Source: Saururus chinensis (Eukaryota > Streptophyta > Magnoliopsida > Piperales > Saururaceae). From it: a stretch of 64,000 bases of DNA. The stretch is taken from positions 45,841,719 to 45,905,718 of the forward strand of contig CP141141.1 of NCBI GenBank assembly GCA_035235625.1, in the 5' to 3' direction. The number at the start of each line of letters is the position of its first letter. Position 1 is the stretch's first letter. The position numbers and the translations under genes are program-made. Shown piece after piece: positions 46,444-57,430 of this stretch. The notes below the pieces were generated by a model that made no database searches, was not told the DNA's origin, and was given only the letters and a program-made list of their open reading frames with translations.

Positions 46444-49040
46444 CAAGATTTTTAAAAGTGACCCGATCACCGAACCTGCCAAACTAGTTCAACCGACTGG
46501 TCAGCCCGGGTTGTCCAAAGTTAGTAACAAATCAGTCCCCCTACCCTACCTCTGCCCCTTACCCCCCTCATAAAATATAAATATATATTAATTTTATACA
46601 CTTAAACCCATTCTATATTCTCAGATATCATATTTTCCTATTGTCCATTCACCTATTTACACATTATTATAAATAATGACTCAACTAAATATAAGCAAGT
46701 AAACTTTAAATATCAAAAATATATATTAAGCTTCATATTCCATCATAATTAACCTTCAATAATTAAAATATAGTACTTCAAATTCAAACTATAAAAGTTA
46801 ATCAGCATTATTATTTGTATTTTATTATTTAAAATATAAAATTTCAAACTTTAAAACTTAACGTCCAAACTTCATCCTCTATAATCATATTTCTCTATTA
46901 CTTTTCCTACAAAAATAATTTTTAATTAAGTTAAAACATAAAATGACTACCACAATTAAAAAATCCCAAGATATATAAGTATACATTATAATCAAGTCTT
47001 GCTATTTTCAAATTAAAAAAATATAATCTTCTAATCCCAAATCATCAAATCCATTCATTTCATTAACTATAAAATACTCTTCCTCGTTTCCTTAAAAAAT
47101 AAAGTGTTATCAACACAATAAAAAAACTAACACTTAATAAATGATACAAAACTAGATTTAGAACTCTAAGAAAAATATAATTGGTTACCTTATCTATTTC
47201 TACATACATTCCAATTTATTTATCTCATCCTTTAGTTCTTCTATATCAATATCATTACTATCCACTACCCATTTTCAACCAGTCAAATGTTTCAATAGAT
47301 ATGGGGTCAAACATATTATTTAGCTCTTCGTTCTTATTCTTCTTCTTAAATATATATCTCTATTCACAAAATAAAACAATATGTTGTAGTAGAATTAAGA
47401 AGCTATAAGATAATACACTTATAAAAAATGATTAACATAAATTATCAAGTAAGTTTTCTTACTTCGTACGAATATTATGTTGAACATAAACACAGTCATG
47501 AAGCCTTTTGTGCAATAATCTATTTCGCTACTTTGTGTGAATTTTTTCAAAAATACTCAAAACTTTGCTCAAAACCCAAAGATGTACATGTTCAGCTTGA
47601 TATCCTAATAGCCATACTTTGCAATGGGAGCATATCCTCCAAATTCATGCTACCACTCAGCTACAAAAGATAAATAATAATTATGAATCAATTAAGTATA
47701 AAAACATGACAACAAATTTAAATAAATTCATAATTCATATGGCAGTATCCTATTTCATAAGGCTATTGCTGGAGTACATGAGAAATCTCTATGCCCATCT
47801 AAATAACCGCCTCTCCTTTGCAACACTTGTTTGTATATCAATATTATCATGATATAGCTTCTCAATCACATAATAAAATTCCTTTTGGACAAAATTAGAT
47901 TGAACCTCATAATTTTTATTATATTGGTATTAAGGGTCCAACCAATAAGCTGCCTCATGAATAGATTGACGAAGTTTATCATTCTAGAGTTTCCAAATGA
48001 TACCAAGATAAGGGTCATACTCATCCACTTTTTCATTGCAAATAACTTTCTAACTTTGCCATTGCCCTTCTCATGCCCTCATACGAAAGACTCATAAATA
48101 GTATTTTATCTCCATCAACTATTCTTAGCATTTTCACAAGTGGTTTACTTATAGCAATCACCTTAGCACCCTTAGACCAAAATAAGACATTTAAAACCAC
48201 ATTTTAAAATTATATTCCTTTAAGAGATTTTGCTAACATTACTACCTTGCAACCATTCCATTATTCAGCAACTACCATTTTTCTCAATGAGTCTTTTTTT
48301 GTTTTAAATACTTTGTAATGTTAAGAAAGTAGTTATAAATCTAGTAGCACCTCGATCGTCTAATGATCTCTTTCCCATTGTTAGCATTTTTTTTTAACAA
48401 TTGTAAGATGACAAGGTAATGTAAACAAACTTCGTAATAATTCTAGCTTCATCAACCACATCACTCACATCAAACACATACTTATTAAAATCCTCAAACA
48501 TCAAATTTATACAATGAGCTACACAAAGGAGTCCAAAAAGTTTTGGGGTTTTTTGAACAAATTATCTCCCAGCAGCAACATAATTACAAGCATTATCTGT
48601 TACAATTAGACTACATTCTCTAATCCAACAAACTCTATAATCTCATATATCTCATGACATAACATATCAACCATTTTGGATTGTCAAAGTTCTATTTGTA
48701 TTATTTGTCTACCCGTCAATAATAATTGTGGAACCACTTTCTTTCCAATAAGTTTTATTGGACGATGGGGAGGATGTCAAAACAGGCCGATAGCAGCTTC
48801 AGGGCTTAGACGCATACCTCTTTCTAATTCGTAGAACCCCGATCTAAAGAGGAGAAGAGGAAGAGTTGGGCTGGGGGAAGAAACATGGTTTTTTTTTTAT
48901 ATACCGAGGGTGAACTTATAAGGTACAGGTTAGTTGGCTAACAGTTCAGTCGAGCAGGTCGTCTGACTAGGCTAGCCCAATTAATGAACCAGGCCTAGTC
49001 TAATCCAATCGGATCGGTCGGGCCGATTTTTAAAACAGTG
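46444..49040 (-). mobile_element. Decayed hAT transposon, 2.6 kb
   Basis: The ends are imperfectly inverted (CAAGATTTTTAAAAGTGACC at the left; the right end's complement is CACTGTTTTAAAAATCGGCC). The flanking 8-mers GATAAGGG (46436-46443) and AGTAGGGG (49041-49048) differ only by three transitions. The transposase remnant lies inside on the minus strand (see separate entry). The right flank also forms the left edge of the next element, so the boundary call on that side is less secure. Confidence 0.6.
47440..48800 (-). pseudogene. hAT transposase remnant (DUF659/dimerisation type)
   Basis: Reading the minus strand and allowing stops and shifts, the typical order of a plant hAT transposase appears: SLIVTDNACNYVAAGR near 48600; FGLLCVAHCINLMFEDF near 48510; DDRGATRFITTFLTLQS near 48330; KPLVKMLRIVDGDK near 48130; KLRQSIHEAAYWLDP near 47960; and a scrambled dimerisation region ending CTKGF/LLHKRLHD-like near 47500. 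Known hAT proteins share the GATRF.T.FLTLQSL and AAYFLNP landmarks. At least five stop codons and several frameshifts break it, so no product is expected. Any source copy would be elsewhere in the genome. Confidence 0.75.
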
Positions 49041-49042
49041 AG

Positions 49043-49403
49043 TAGGGGTGGCAGCAGACTGCCCCGACTTGTAGCCTCATTTAGGCGAGCAGGGACATCC
49101 GGATCCGAGGCCAGCCTAGCACACCTGCAGCCGAGTGGCCCGGTCTGCTAGGCCTGCCCCGAGGCTAATTCAGTCGTTGGGCCTACATGTACAAGGCCTA
49201 GCGGACGGCTCATTCCGTTGGGCTTTGGAGAATGCTTACAGGCTGGCCCGTAGCCTATGGGGTATGGGCCTACCAAACCCTAGGCAGGGATACCCTCGCC
49301 CGGCACAGCCGGCCCCCCTCGCTTATTGGTCCGAGTTTGTGCCTGACACACTTACGCTAGCCTATGCCCGGCCCACTGGCCGTCATAGCCATTGCCATCC
49401 CTA
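49043..49403. mobile_element. GC-rich TAGGG(G/A)TGGC-ended element, 361 bp
   Basis: The left end is TAGGGGTGGCA and the right end the complement of TAGGGATGGCAATGGC. The interior is GC-rich with repeated GGCCTAG and CCGGCCC phrases. It lies two bases from the hAT relic. Termini match the MITE at 45829-46166, so both belong to one hAT-like family. No exact 8-bp duplication was found. The 89-codon open frame inside is not a credible gene. Confidence 0.5.
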
Positions 49404-51325
49404 AGTCAGGGTGAACAGCGTGGACTTATTATCAATTAGTAAATGTGGCTCTTGATCCTATGGTGTGGGGCCCGTGTGGGTCTAACAAAGGTGAAGGGCA
49501 TAGGAGGAGAAAGATGGGCACACAACTTGGGAAGGGCCAAATCTTTGATCAAAACGCTCTTGTCAAAATTTTACTGCTTGCATTAATTAAAAACAAAAAC
49601 AAAAACAAAAACAAAAAAAACTACTACTTTCAACCGTTGAATCGCCCCAAGTTTAGATGAATACTTTTAATTGCAGGCCCATACATGGTCTCATTGAGGT
49701 GTGAGGTGTCACCACTTTTATATGGGAGGGCCCCTTCCAATAGGCCCCATATGTTTGAAAGTGACCCCTCTTAAATATGGGCATGTCACATCTGGTTCCA
49801 TCTTGGCATGTAAAGTTCAAGTATTTTTGTGTTTTTAGTTTTTACCATCAACTTTACATGCAACTTCATTCCTTAGAGGCACTCCATCCTGCCTTTCTTT
49901 CGTTTCACAGGTGAGGATGTATACACTCTCGATGCACACACGAGGTCCAAGATTGATTAATTTGCCCTCTAATAGGATTCTTGCCCCAAGTATCAGCTGG
50001 AACAATTCATTCACACTACCCCCAAAGAAAAAATTCAAATTTGCATACAGATGTACTCTTGTTCAACCTTCTATAGCGTAATCAGTTTGTATGCCTAAGT
50101 TAAGTGACCAATTATACATCGCCCACAAGTGAGAAAAAAACTTAAAAACTAGATCCAACAGTCCCCATCGTGTAAATATGGCCAAGAAAATATTTTTCGT
50201 CTTTTTACTATCCATGTTAACATACGCTATTCTTTACAAAAAATTATAAAGTGGAACCATTCCACAAGCCACTTATGTGTTTTTCTACACGTCTAAACAC
50301 GAGTGATTTGAAGAAATGACTTGAATTTACATGTAAAAACTAGATATTTATTTACATCTGACCAAGACACACTGTGAAATTTAATTGACAGTCTTTATTT
50401 AAATTGGTCACTAAATAATCACAGCTCACTCAACACTGCTAAAGTGCTAATTACCTAGGCACTCAAGTCAGCGAAATACTACCTTGTTCTTAACTATCTG
50501 ATAATTCAAATACCTAGCCATGTGAAAAGATGCTCATGATTTATATTAAAGCAGTGGCAAAGCCCCACTGAAAACCTTAATAAAAAATCCGGTACTAAAA
50601 CTCTCTCAGGAAAAAAAGATTCTGCATTTAACTAGATGACAGTTCAATCCAGGCAGGCAAGCAAACCAAAGTATTGTCCTCTGAAGAAGAATGCTAATTT
50701 AGGTAGTTCGATTATTGATCAATATTCCGCAGACTGCAGGTCAATTAGAATTCGTTCAATTTGCTTGGAAAACCGGTGAAAGAAAATTTTCTTACAACAA
50801 TTCTACGAGGTTCTATGTAGATTCTGGTCCTGAAGCGTTCTTGCCCTGCAGATCCTACTAAAAAACATAAAACCAAGGTGAATATTAAAGCAAGGAAACA
50901 AGGGAACAACTGCTCATTCAATTAAATTAGACAACTTCTAGGTTCCGCTATTCCTGTTTGGTTCCCAATTCCAACCAACCTGCTCCTGATCTATAAATGA
51001 GTTACTAGCCAGTAGAACCCGGGGCCAACTAATCCCAAGTAAAAGAAGATCGCTTTCCAATTTCCAGCACAAGACAAGATAAAACTGCATCATTTAGGCA
51101 AGTGCAGAAATTAGTACACACATCCATCCAGTCCCAAATTCGAAAGCGCCAAAAGCCCTCTCACTTGTCGGCTCCACCAGCCGCAATAATTCGTCCATAC
51201 AGCACCCATCATAGCCACAGTGTGGCCTTGTTTCTACCCCCCCCATTTTGACGAAAATGAGAAATGTAAAAGAGTCATATGAACTTCTAGAAGAACAACC
51301 CCTTTGGTAAAAGGAGATTGATTAA
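49404..51325. other. Gene-free interval upstream of CXE
   Basis: No conserved frame on either strand. There is a short (AAAAAC)n run near 49589-49619. A minus-strand 67-codon frame at 49835-50038 has no domain. The distal promoter of the carboxylesterase may lie in the right part. Confidence 0.4.
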
Positions 51326-51481
51326 GGGCGTGTTTGGTGACCAAAATAAAATTTTTTTCTTCCTATGCATGAAGAGGATTATTTTTTAAAAGTAATTTTA
51401 TTTATAATATAATATCTATATTTTAATTTAACTCATAAAGAAATTTAATTTAATTTTTAAACTAAGTTACCAAAGGGGCCC
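51326..51481. mobile_element. 156-bp MITE in the CXE promoter
   Basis: The left end GGGCGTGTTTGGTGAC and the complement of the right end (GGGCCCCTTTGGTAAC) are inverted around an AT-rich core. GGG..TGTTTGGT ends are usual for PIF/Harbinger (Tourist) MITEs, but the 3-bp target duplication is not clear. It ends about 165 bp before the start codon. Confidence 0.6.
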
Positions 51482-51645
51482 TACCTAAGAATCCCTGCAT
51501 GTCAGACAAAATGTGGGTGAAAATAATTGCAGCCAACGCCCTTCTCCTCCTCCCATTATTAAGTACCAGCTTCCACTCAAAAAGAGGAGTCTTTCTCCTT
51601 TCCCTCGGCCTCTAAGCCTCAACGCCGAGTAAGTGAGATAGTAAA

Positions 51646-52677
51646 ATGTCCATGAAGCCCCCGACGGTCGGCCCACTTCTGCCGTGGAAGACGAGGCTCC
51701 ATGTCGCCATCCTCTCCGCTGTCACCGACGCTGCATCCCGGAGCGACGGCACTATCAACCGCCGGCTTATCGACTTCTTTGACGTCCACGCCAAGCCCAA
51801 CCCCAAGCCCCTCCATGGCGTCCGGACGGCTGACTTCTACGTCAACCCTTCCAAGCCTCTCCTCTGGGTCCGCGTCTTCTCCCCCGAAGGCGGCAGCGAC
51901 GGGGACGAGACCCTACCGGTCCTCGTCTTCTTCCACGGCGGAGGATTTGCTTACCTCTCCGCGGCGTCCAAGGCCTACGACGCCGTCTGCCGCCGCTTCG
52001 CCCGCGAGGTCCGGGCCGTCGTCGTCTCAGTCAACTACCGGCTCTCGCCTGAGTTCGGCTTCCCGGCCCAGTACGAGGACGGGCTTGACGTGCTCCGGTG
52101 GATCGACCGCGACCCGACCTGTTCCGGTTTCGCTCCCGCGTCTGACCCGGCTAGGGTCTTCCTAGCAGGAGACAGCGCCGGTGGGAATATCGCGCACCAC
52201 GTAGCCGTCCGCTTCTCAGCTGCACGGGCGTCGTCCGAATTCTGTTCAGTCCGGCTAATCGGTCTGGTGGAAATCCAGCCCTTCTTCGGCGGGGAGAGCC
52301 GGACAGAGTCGGAGCTCCGCCTCCCAGACGCATATATTGTATCTGTGAAACGAACGGACTGGATGTGGAAGGCTTTCCTCCCGGACGGGTCGGACCGGGA
52401 CCACCCGGCGGCGAACGTGTACGGGCCGAGATTGACGGTTAAGATGGCGGAGGTGGAGTATCCGGCGACGCTGGTGGTGGTGGGGGGGTTCGACCCGCTG
52501 CAAGACAGGCAGAGGAAGTACGCGGAGTGGCTCCAGGAAAATGGGAAGGAGGTGAGGGTGGTGGAGTACGAGGACGCCATCCACGCCTTTTACGTGTTCC
52601 CCGAGTTGCCGGAAGCGACTTTGCTTGTGGCCGAGCTCAAGGCCTTCGTCCACGGGCAGCAGCAGCATGCTGCTTAA
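51646..52677 (+). CDS. CXE18: Carboxylesterase, CXE18-like alpha/beta hydrolase
   Basis: A soluble plant serine esterase of the hormone-sensitive-lipase-like CXE family, related to the gibberellin receptor GID1. One exon, 343 residues, close to the usual 320-350. Oxyanion-hole motif HGGGFAYL at about residue 95; nucleophile elbow GDSAGGNIAHH with the serine near residue 176; the downstream acid lies in GGFDPLQDRQRKYAEWL and the histidine in DAIHAFYVFPE. The triad is therefore intact, unlike in GID1 receptors where the histidine is replaced, so an enzyme is likely; the substrate is unknown. The start at 51646 begins MSMKPPTVGPLLPW; a second ATG two codons later is also possible. Coding DNA is strikingly GC-rich at third positions compared with its neighbours. 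Antisense open frames over it are shadows of that bias. Confidence 0.93.
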   Translation: MSMKPPTVGPLLPWKTRLHVAILSAVTDAASRSDGTINRRLIDFFDVHAKPNPKPLHGVRTADFYVNPSKPLLWVRVFSPEGGSDGDETLPVLVFFHGGGFAYLSAASKAYDAVCRRFAREVRAVVVSVNYRLSPEFGFPAQYEDGLDVLRWIDRDPTCSGFAPASDPARVFLAGDSAGGNIAHHVAVRFSAARASSEFCSVRLIGLVEIQPFFGGESRTESELRLPDAYIVSVKRTDWMWKAFLPDGSDRDHPAANVYGPRLTVKMAEVEYPATLVVVGGFDPLQDRQRKYAEWLQENGKEVRVVEYEDAIHAFYVFPELPEATLLVAELKAFVHGQQQHAA

Positions 52678-53633
52678 TCAGTTAATTAGCTTAGGCCGCG
52701 GTGGATGGGCTAGACGATTAGTGGTCGAAGCGTTGTTAAACATATATTACATCCTCTAATTAAGTGCTACAATGTGCAGGTTTGACGAATATTAGCTTCT
52801 GTTCGATCATCGCTTGCATTATTCTCTCTGTTTTATTAAATGAAACACTCGCATTACTCTCTTTTTTTTAATCGGAAACACTCGTATTATTCTGATAATG
52901 ATTGTTTAATTAACAATACGAATTTTATTTGTTTGAGGGGTGTGGCTATAAAGGGCGGGGGAGAAATTTATTGCTAGTCGGTTCTCTCCAACCCGCGGCG
53001 CCATCAATGTCAGGTCAGATGGGCCGTAAATGATTTTGTTTTGTTTAATGTTTGCTTATTGTTTTGCTATTGTTTACGACATTAGTGATTGTTTAGAAAA
53101 ATAAATAAATAGATATAAAGAGATGACGAATTTATAAATGGAAGATGAAGACGACGATAAGATAAAAAATAGAAGAATTTTAAACTCATCATCAATCAAT
53201 TCATTATTAATTTTATATTTCAAACAGTTGAAATTTTAAGAGGTTAAACGTCAATTTGGGAGGATTCTGTGTTTTCACTCCATGTGACATGTACATACTG
53301 CAAGAATTAGGTATTGATTGAGATGTGTGCAGCTTATTTACATCAATAGAAATCGGCATGTACACGTGAAATACCACACATAATATCTAAAATAAATTAC
53401 CTACCTTGGCCCATTCTTATTCTACTCAAACTTCAACAACTTATTTAATTAGTTATGCCTACACTCTTCTGCCTCTTGACCTTAGTCTGCTTTAAGCTCC
53501 GCCATCGCCATCCTTCTCCTCATTTTCCTTATTTTTTACATTTAGTGGAATGAGACGTAATCATGTGATAATCACCATAAAAGTTACAACCTTTTTAGCT
53601 GTAGTGGCTCTAGATAAAATAATTTTACTTAGA
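52678..53633. other. CXE 3' region and AT-rich interval
   Basis: The 3' UTR of the carboxylesterase probably ends near 52850 (AATGAAACACTC and T-rich stretches). A duplicated phrase 'aaacactcgcattactctctttttt' / 'gaaacactcgtattattctga' appears at about 52842 and 52875. Nothing else is recognised. Confidence 0.45.
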
Positions 53634-54483
53634 GCATGACCTCCATTGATTTTTAGGATATATTACAACTACATCAATTATATTTTTTAACACAATAATT
53701 ATATAACTTTTAGATATTTTTTACAAGCTTCAAACTTGAAAATTGAATTCGTAAACATCTTAAAGTACTTTCATATGAACAATCAGTTATATTCTTATTT
53801 GATTTCTAATTTTTTCAATATGTAACAAACTTGAAACTTACATTAATAGTAATTAATGCCAGTTGGCAGCTTAGAGATTTACTTTAGTAAAATGAGCTAT
53901 TATGTGATTGAATATCTCCCAATATATACAATTAAGCATATTAAAAAATAATAGAAATAGGATAAACACAATATATTTAAGAATGTCATATGCAAACTAT
54001 CAAATCACTAACTACCAATTTTCAATTGCCAAATTGTGCATTCTTCTTCGAAGGTTTTGTTCTTTCTAGTATTGGCACCAAAGAAGAAGGATGTCGCCTA
54101 CAACAAAAAGTAATATGCAATTGACCATTGGTAATTAGAAGTTGGCAATTAACATTTGATATATTTAAACATATTTTGTTTAATCCGTTTCTCTCTTTGT
54201 TTCTTCTTCATATACTTCAGTGTATATTGAGGGAGATACAATTAAATATAATGTTGCACTATTGTATATTTTAGTAAAATAAATCTCCAATCTACCAACT
54301 ACCAATTGTTAAAGGCACATACCACTATTAATATAAAACTCATATTTGTTGTGTGTTGAAAAAAGCTATAAATTGAGTAAAATTAGAAGGCATTGCTAAT
54401 ATTAAAATTTTGAAGATATGTATTAATTTAATTTATAAGCTTGAAGTTTGTAAAGAAATAAAATTTAAAATTTATATAGTTAT

Positions 54484-56409
54484 TGTAGCACCCCAATTTT
54501 TTAAATAACTTAGAAGTCGAAGTGCCATAAATTCGTAAATAAAAAGGGGGCCAAGATTAACCGTGTACAGAAGAGTAACCTTTTATTAATTTACATAATT
54601 AGTAAAACTTACAAAATATACAAAACAAGGTTCAATGTGCCTCGACAAAATTAAAGCAGTGCAAAAGTGCATAATTATTATATAACAAAAGAACTTGACC
54701 AAATAAATAAAAATGTAGATCTTTTAAAGTTATCGAGCAATCTTCATTAACATTGACTCTTTCGTTCATACCTGTAGCGTTGTAAGTTTAATTATACTCA
54801 GACGATTGAGTTAAATTCTACTAGTATGCTATAACATAAAACTTAAACAAATATGCATAAAATCAAATATTTAATTTGTAAGGAGAATCTGATAAACAAT
54901 TCAAAGTCGAATAAATTACCATTTACATAATTCAATAAATAATTTAAAGTCGAATAAATCATCATTTACATAATCCAATAAATAATTTAAAGTTGGATAA
55001 ATTATTATTTACAAAATGTCGTTGATACCAAAGCGGCATACACTCGTACTCATGGGGCAATGAGATCATAATGAAAGAGATATTTCTATGATAGCTAATT
55101 TCATGGGCACACCATACACCTTAATATGTAGTACCTAGGAGTCATAACTTTAATAGTTTTTTAGGTTTTATACCAAATAACTATCATTCAAAACTGATAA
55201 AAATTATTCGTAAATGTTATTTAAATAATAGTAATATCTTAAAGTCCAGATCTTGATGATATCCCGCTTAGAGGTGTATGATATGCTATTATTTTAGTAT
55301 TTGTTCGACCCCTAATAAATATTCTCTTTTTTAAAATATTTTTTTATAAAATAATTACAAAATAGTATGACCTAGTCTTAACATGAAATTAGAAGTTAAG
55401 ACCACCTGCATTTCGTTCTAAAAATTGATCGGAGTCACGGTTAGCGGTTAGAGCCTTATCTTGTTTCCGGGCTTATGAGCGGCGGGCGGAACCTTCCCTC
55501 ACATCAAGACACAATTCTGTATGGACTAACAAATAGTGGACGGAGCTTCCCCTTGTGCTAAGACCGAATCTCCTTCTAGTCTTGGAAGCGGAGGACGAAG
55601 CCTCCCCTAACTCCTAATCGTTTCTCCCTTTCATAGTAGCTAACTCGAAAATAGACCCCTTTAAAACATAGAGCGCCTTCGAATTAAGAAGGATCGGTTT
55701 TTGAATGAAAAAAATCAGGCGAGAATCAGCTTAAAAAAGGGAGACGGAAGTTAAGAATACGGGCGGGAATCAAAGAGAGAGGAAGAAAAGAAATGATATG
55801 AATTGGACCCCTCCCCATTTATAAGAAAAATTGAGTCATTGGAGGCATGTCATGTGGCGCACATCGAATAGGTAAAAGAAAAAGCATTGTGTCAGTACTC
55901 ACGCACATAAGAGCTGACACACACAACCATGGCTCATCGTGACAAAAGCCATGGCATGCCCTCTGCGCAGGCTTCGTGCTTGAATAAGCAACAATGCTGG
56001 TGCAATTTTTATTTTTTATTTGTATTTATATTTAAAATAAATTTAAAATTTTAAATAGGCATAACTTTCTACCCTGAACTCTAAATTGTACGTTCTTAGT
56101 ACCATTGGGCTTGTATCAACGTGCCCTTTGAAACAAGACATACAAGGGTATCTTATCATGTGAAATTGAAGTAGAACCTGCCCATGATATGTTCCTCGAG
56201 GTCATAGCCTATGATCCTAGTATCCGATTAATACATTATTGGGCTTAATACGTTCATCCCTCAAAGCCTTACCAACAACCTTCAAGTTTCTCTGAGCGAA
56301 TCCCACTCAAAACTTTTTAATTATAAGAAAAATAGCTATTGGGCCCTAAAACTCGCTAATGGGCCCAAACGTTCAAATTTTTAAAACATTAAAATTCCTA
56401 AGCATTACA
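54484..56409. mobile_element. Solo LTR, 1.9 kb, with GTTAT duplication
   Basis: The block starts TGTAGCACCCCAATTTTTTA and ends CTAAGCATTACA. It is flanked by GTTAT on both sides (54479-54483 and 56410-56414). No internal retrotransposon genes or second LTR are present. The terminus TGTAGCACCCC resembles that of the LTR at 468-2774 but the bodies differ, so they are different families or old relatives. The right half (about 55430-55980) is less AT-rich and includes CT-rich segments. Confidence 0.82.
54899..55020. repeat. 43-bp tandem repeat, three copies, inside LTR
   Basis: AAAGTCGAATAAAT or a variant starts at 54903, 54946 and 54989 (spacing 43), each followed by CATTTACATAAT and CAATAAAT. 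Confidence 0.85.
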
Positions 56410-56473
56410 GTTATTGTGTGTAAAAATTCATTAATGAAGTTATAACATATGTCAAATTTAATTGAGGTTATAG

Positions 56474-56755
56474 CGAAGCAAAATTTAGCACAGGTGGAGC
56501 AAAAAATGTCCAAAGGGCTTAGGACTTTTGTGATGGCATCGCTAGATCACACCTAGGCCCACCAAATACCAAAAACGAGGAAGAAGATGAGAAGGAGAAG
56601 GAGAAGGAAGTAGTGGCAGAGCTAGAGGCAGAGGTAAGGGAGGCGACAAAGTTGTTTGAGGCATAGGCAGATGAGGCAAAACCAAAGTTAAGAGGAGGCA
56701 GAACCAAAGTTAAGAGAAAGAAGAGGAAGTTAGACATAATTAGTTAAGTGTGTTA
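56474..56755 (+). pseudogene. Degenerate coding-like remnant, unknown
   Basis: The plus strand reads KQNLAQVEQKMSKGLRTF then, after a frame change, NEEEDEKEKEKEVVAELEAE then VREATKLFEA, with stops between. The Glu/Lys-rich part has coding-like codon structure but no recognised family. It follows the foldback element directly and ends at the Mutator-like element. It may be a captured exon or simple purine-rich DNA. I would not call it a gene. Confidence 0.25.
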
Positions 56756-56789
56756 CTACACTTGGAAGGGAAAAACATTAGGTGGAGGC

Positions 56790-57420
56790 ATGGAAGGTCG
56801 TATCGGCCGATACGTATCGATACACTATTAAAAAATAATTTTAAAAAAATAATTTTAATTTTAAAAAAATATTTTTAATTTTAAAAATAATAATTAAAAA
56901 AATAGAATTTTTTCTTAAAAACAAAAACACATTTCAAACCCAACTTATTTGAAAGTTTATGTTTTTGTTATATTAAAAATAATATTTTTAAAATTATAGG
57001 AGATAAATACGGGTAGGTCCATGCAATTTACATAATTTTTTTTTACATATAGTGCTCCACAAATATACATTTATTTAAATATATAACTTAAACTCATATT
57101 AAGTATATATTTTTTAAAATAAATTAATTTTAGAGCACTTAATATAGGAAAGAATAAGTAATAATTTGTATGGGGGAGAGAATATAATAGTGTATGGTTC
57201 CAAATGAACTAGTTTTAGAATACCCATATCGGTTGATATGGTATTTTACAGTTTTATTATGCTCTAAAAGAAGTATTATAATAATATATTATTAGTTATA
57301 ATATTTTTTTATGTTTATAAAATGGTTTATGCCTGTTTCGGTGCGTACCAAGCTTATCATCGACGAATACCCGTATTCATAGTTATCAATACTTTCATCC
57401 ATATCGATACGGCCTTCCAT
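56790..57420. mobile_element. Non-autonomous Mutator-like element, 631 bp
   Basis: The ends ATGGAAGGTCGTATCG and the complement of the right end (ATGGAAGGCCGTATCG) are inverted. The flanks AGGTGGAGGC (56780-56789) and AGGTGGAGGT (57421-57430) are a 10-bp target duplication with one change. A 9-10 bp duplication points to the Mutator superfamily. The interior is very AT-rich with no frame, apart from CGATAC-rich ends. Confidence 0.75.
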
Positions 57421-57430
57421 AGGTGGAGGT

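Larger units (their letters stand above)
53634..56470. mobile_element. Foldback element interrupted by a solo LTR
   Basis: Without the LTR (54484-56409 plus one GTTAT), this is a palindrome of about 0.9 kb. Left-arm landmarks ATGACCTCCATT, ACAATAATTATATAAC, TTTACAAGCTTCAAACTTG, AGAGATTTACTTTAGTAAAA and AATTGCCAAATTG have inverted partners in the right arm, including AATTTGGTATATTTTA-type and CAAGTTTGTAAAG-type sequence and, beyond the LTR, TTATTGTGTGTAAAAA and TTGAGGTTATAGC. Transcribed, it would fold into a long imperfect hairpin. Confidence 0.65.

Noticed and set aside
49135..49404. 89-codon Arg/Pro-rich frame
   Set aside because: It lies wholly inside a GC-rich hAT-like MITE with inverted ends.
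52035..52668. Antisense open frames of 137-181 codons over the carboxylesterase
   Set aside because: Shadows produced by the extreme GC3 of the real gene.
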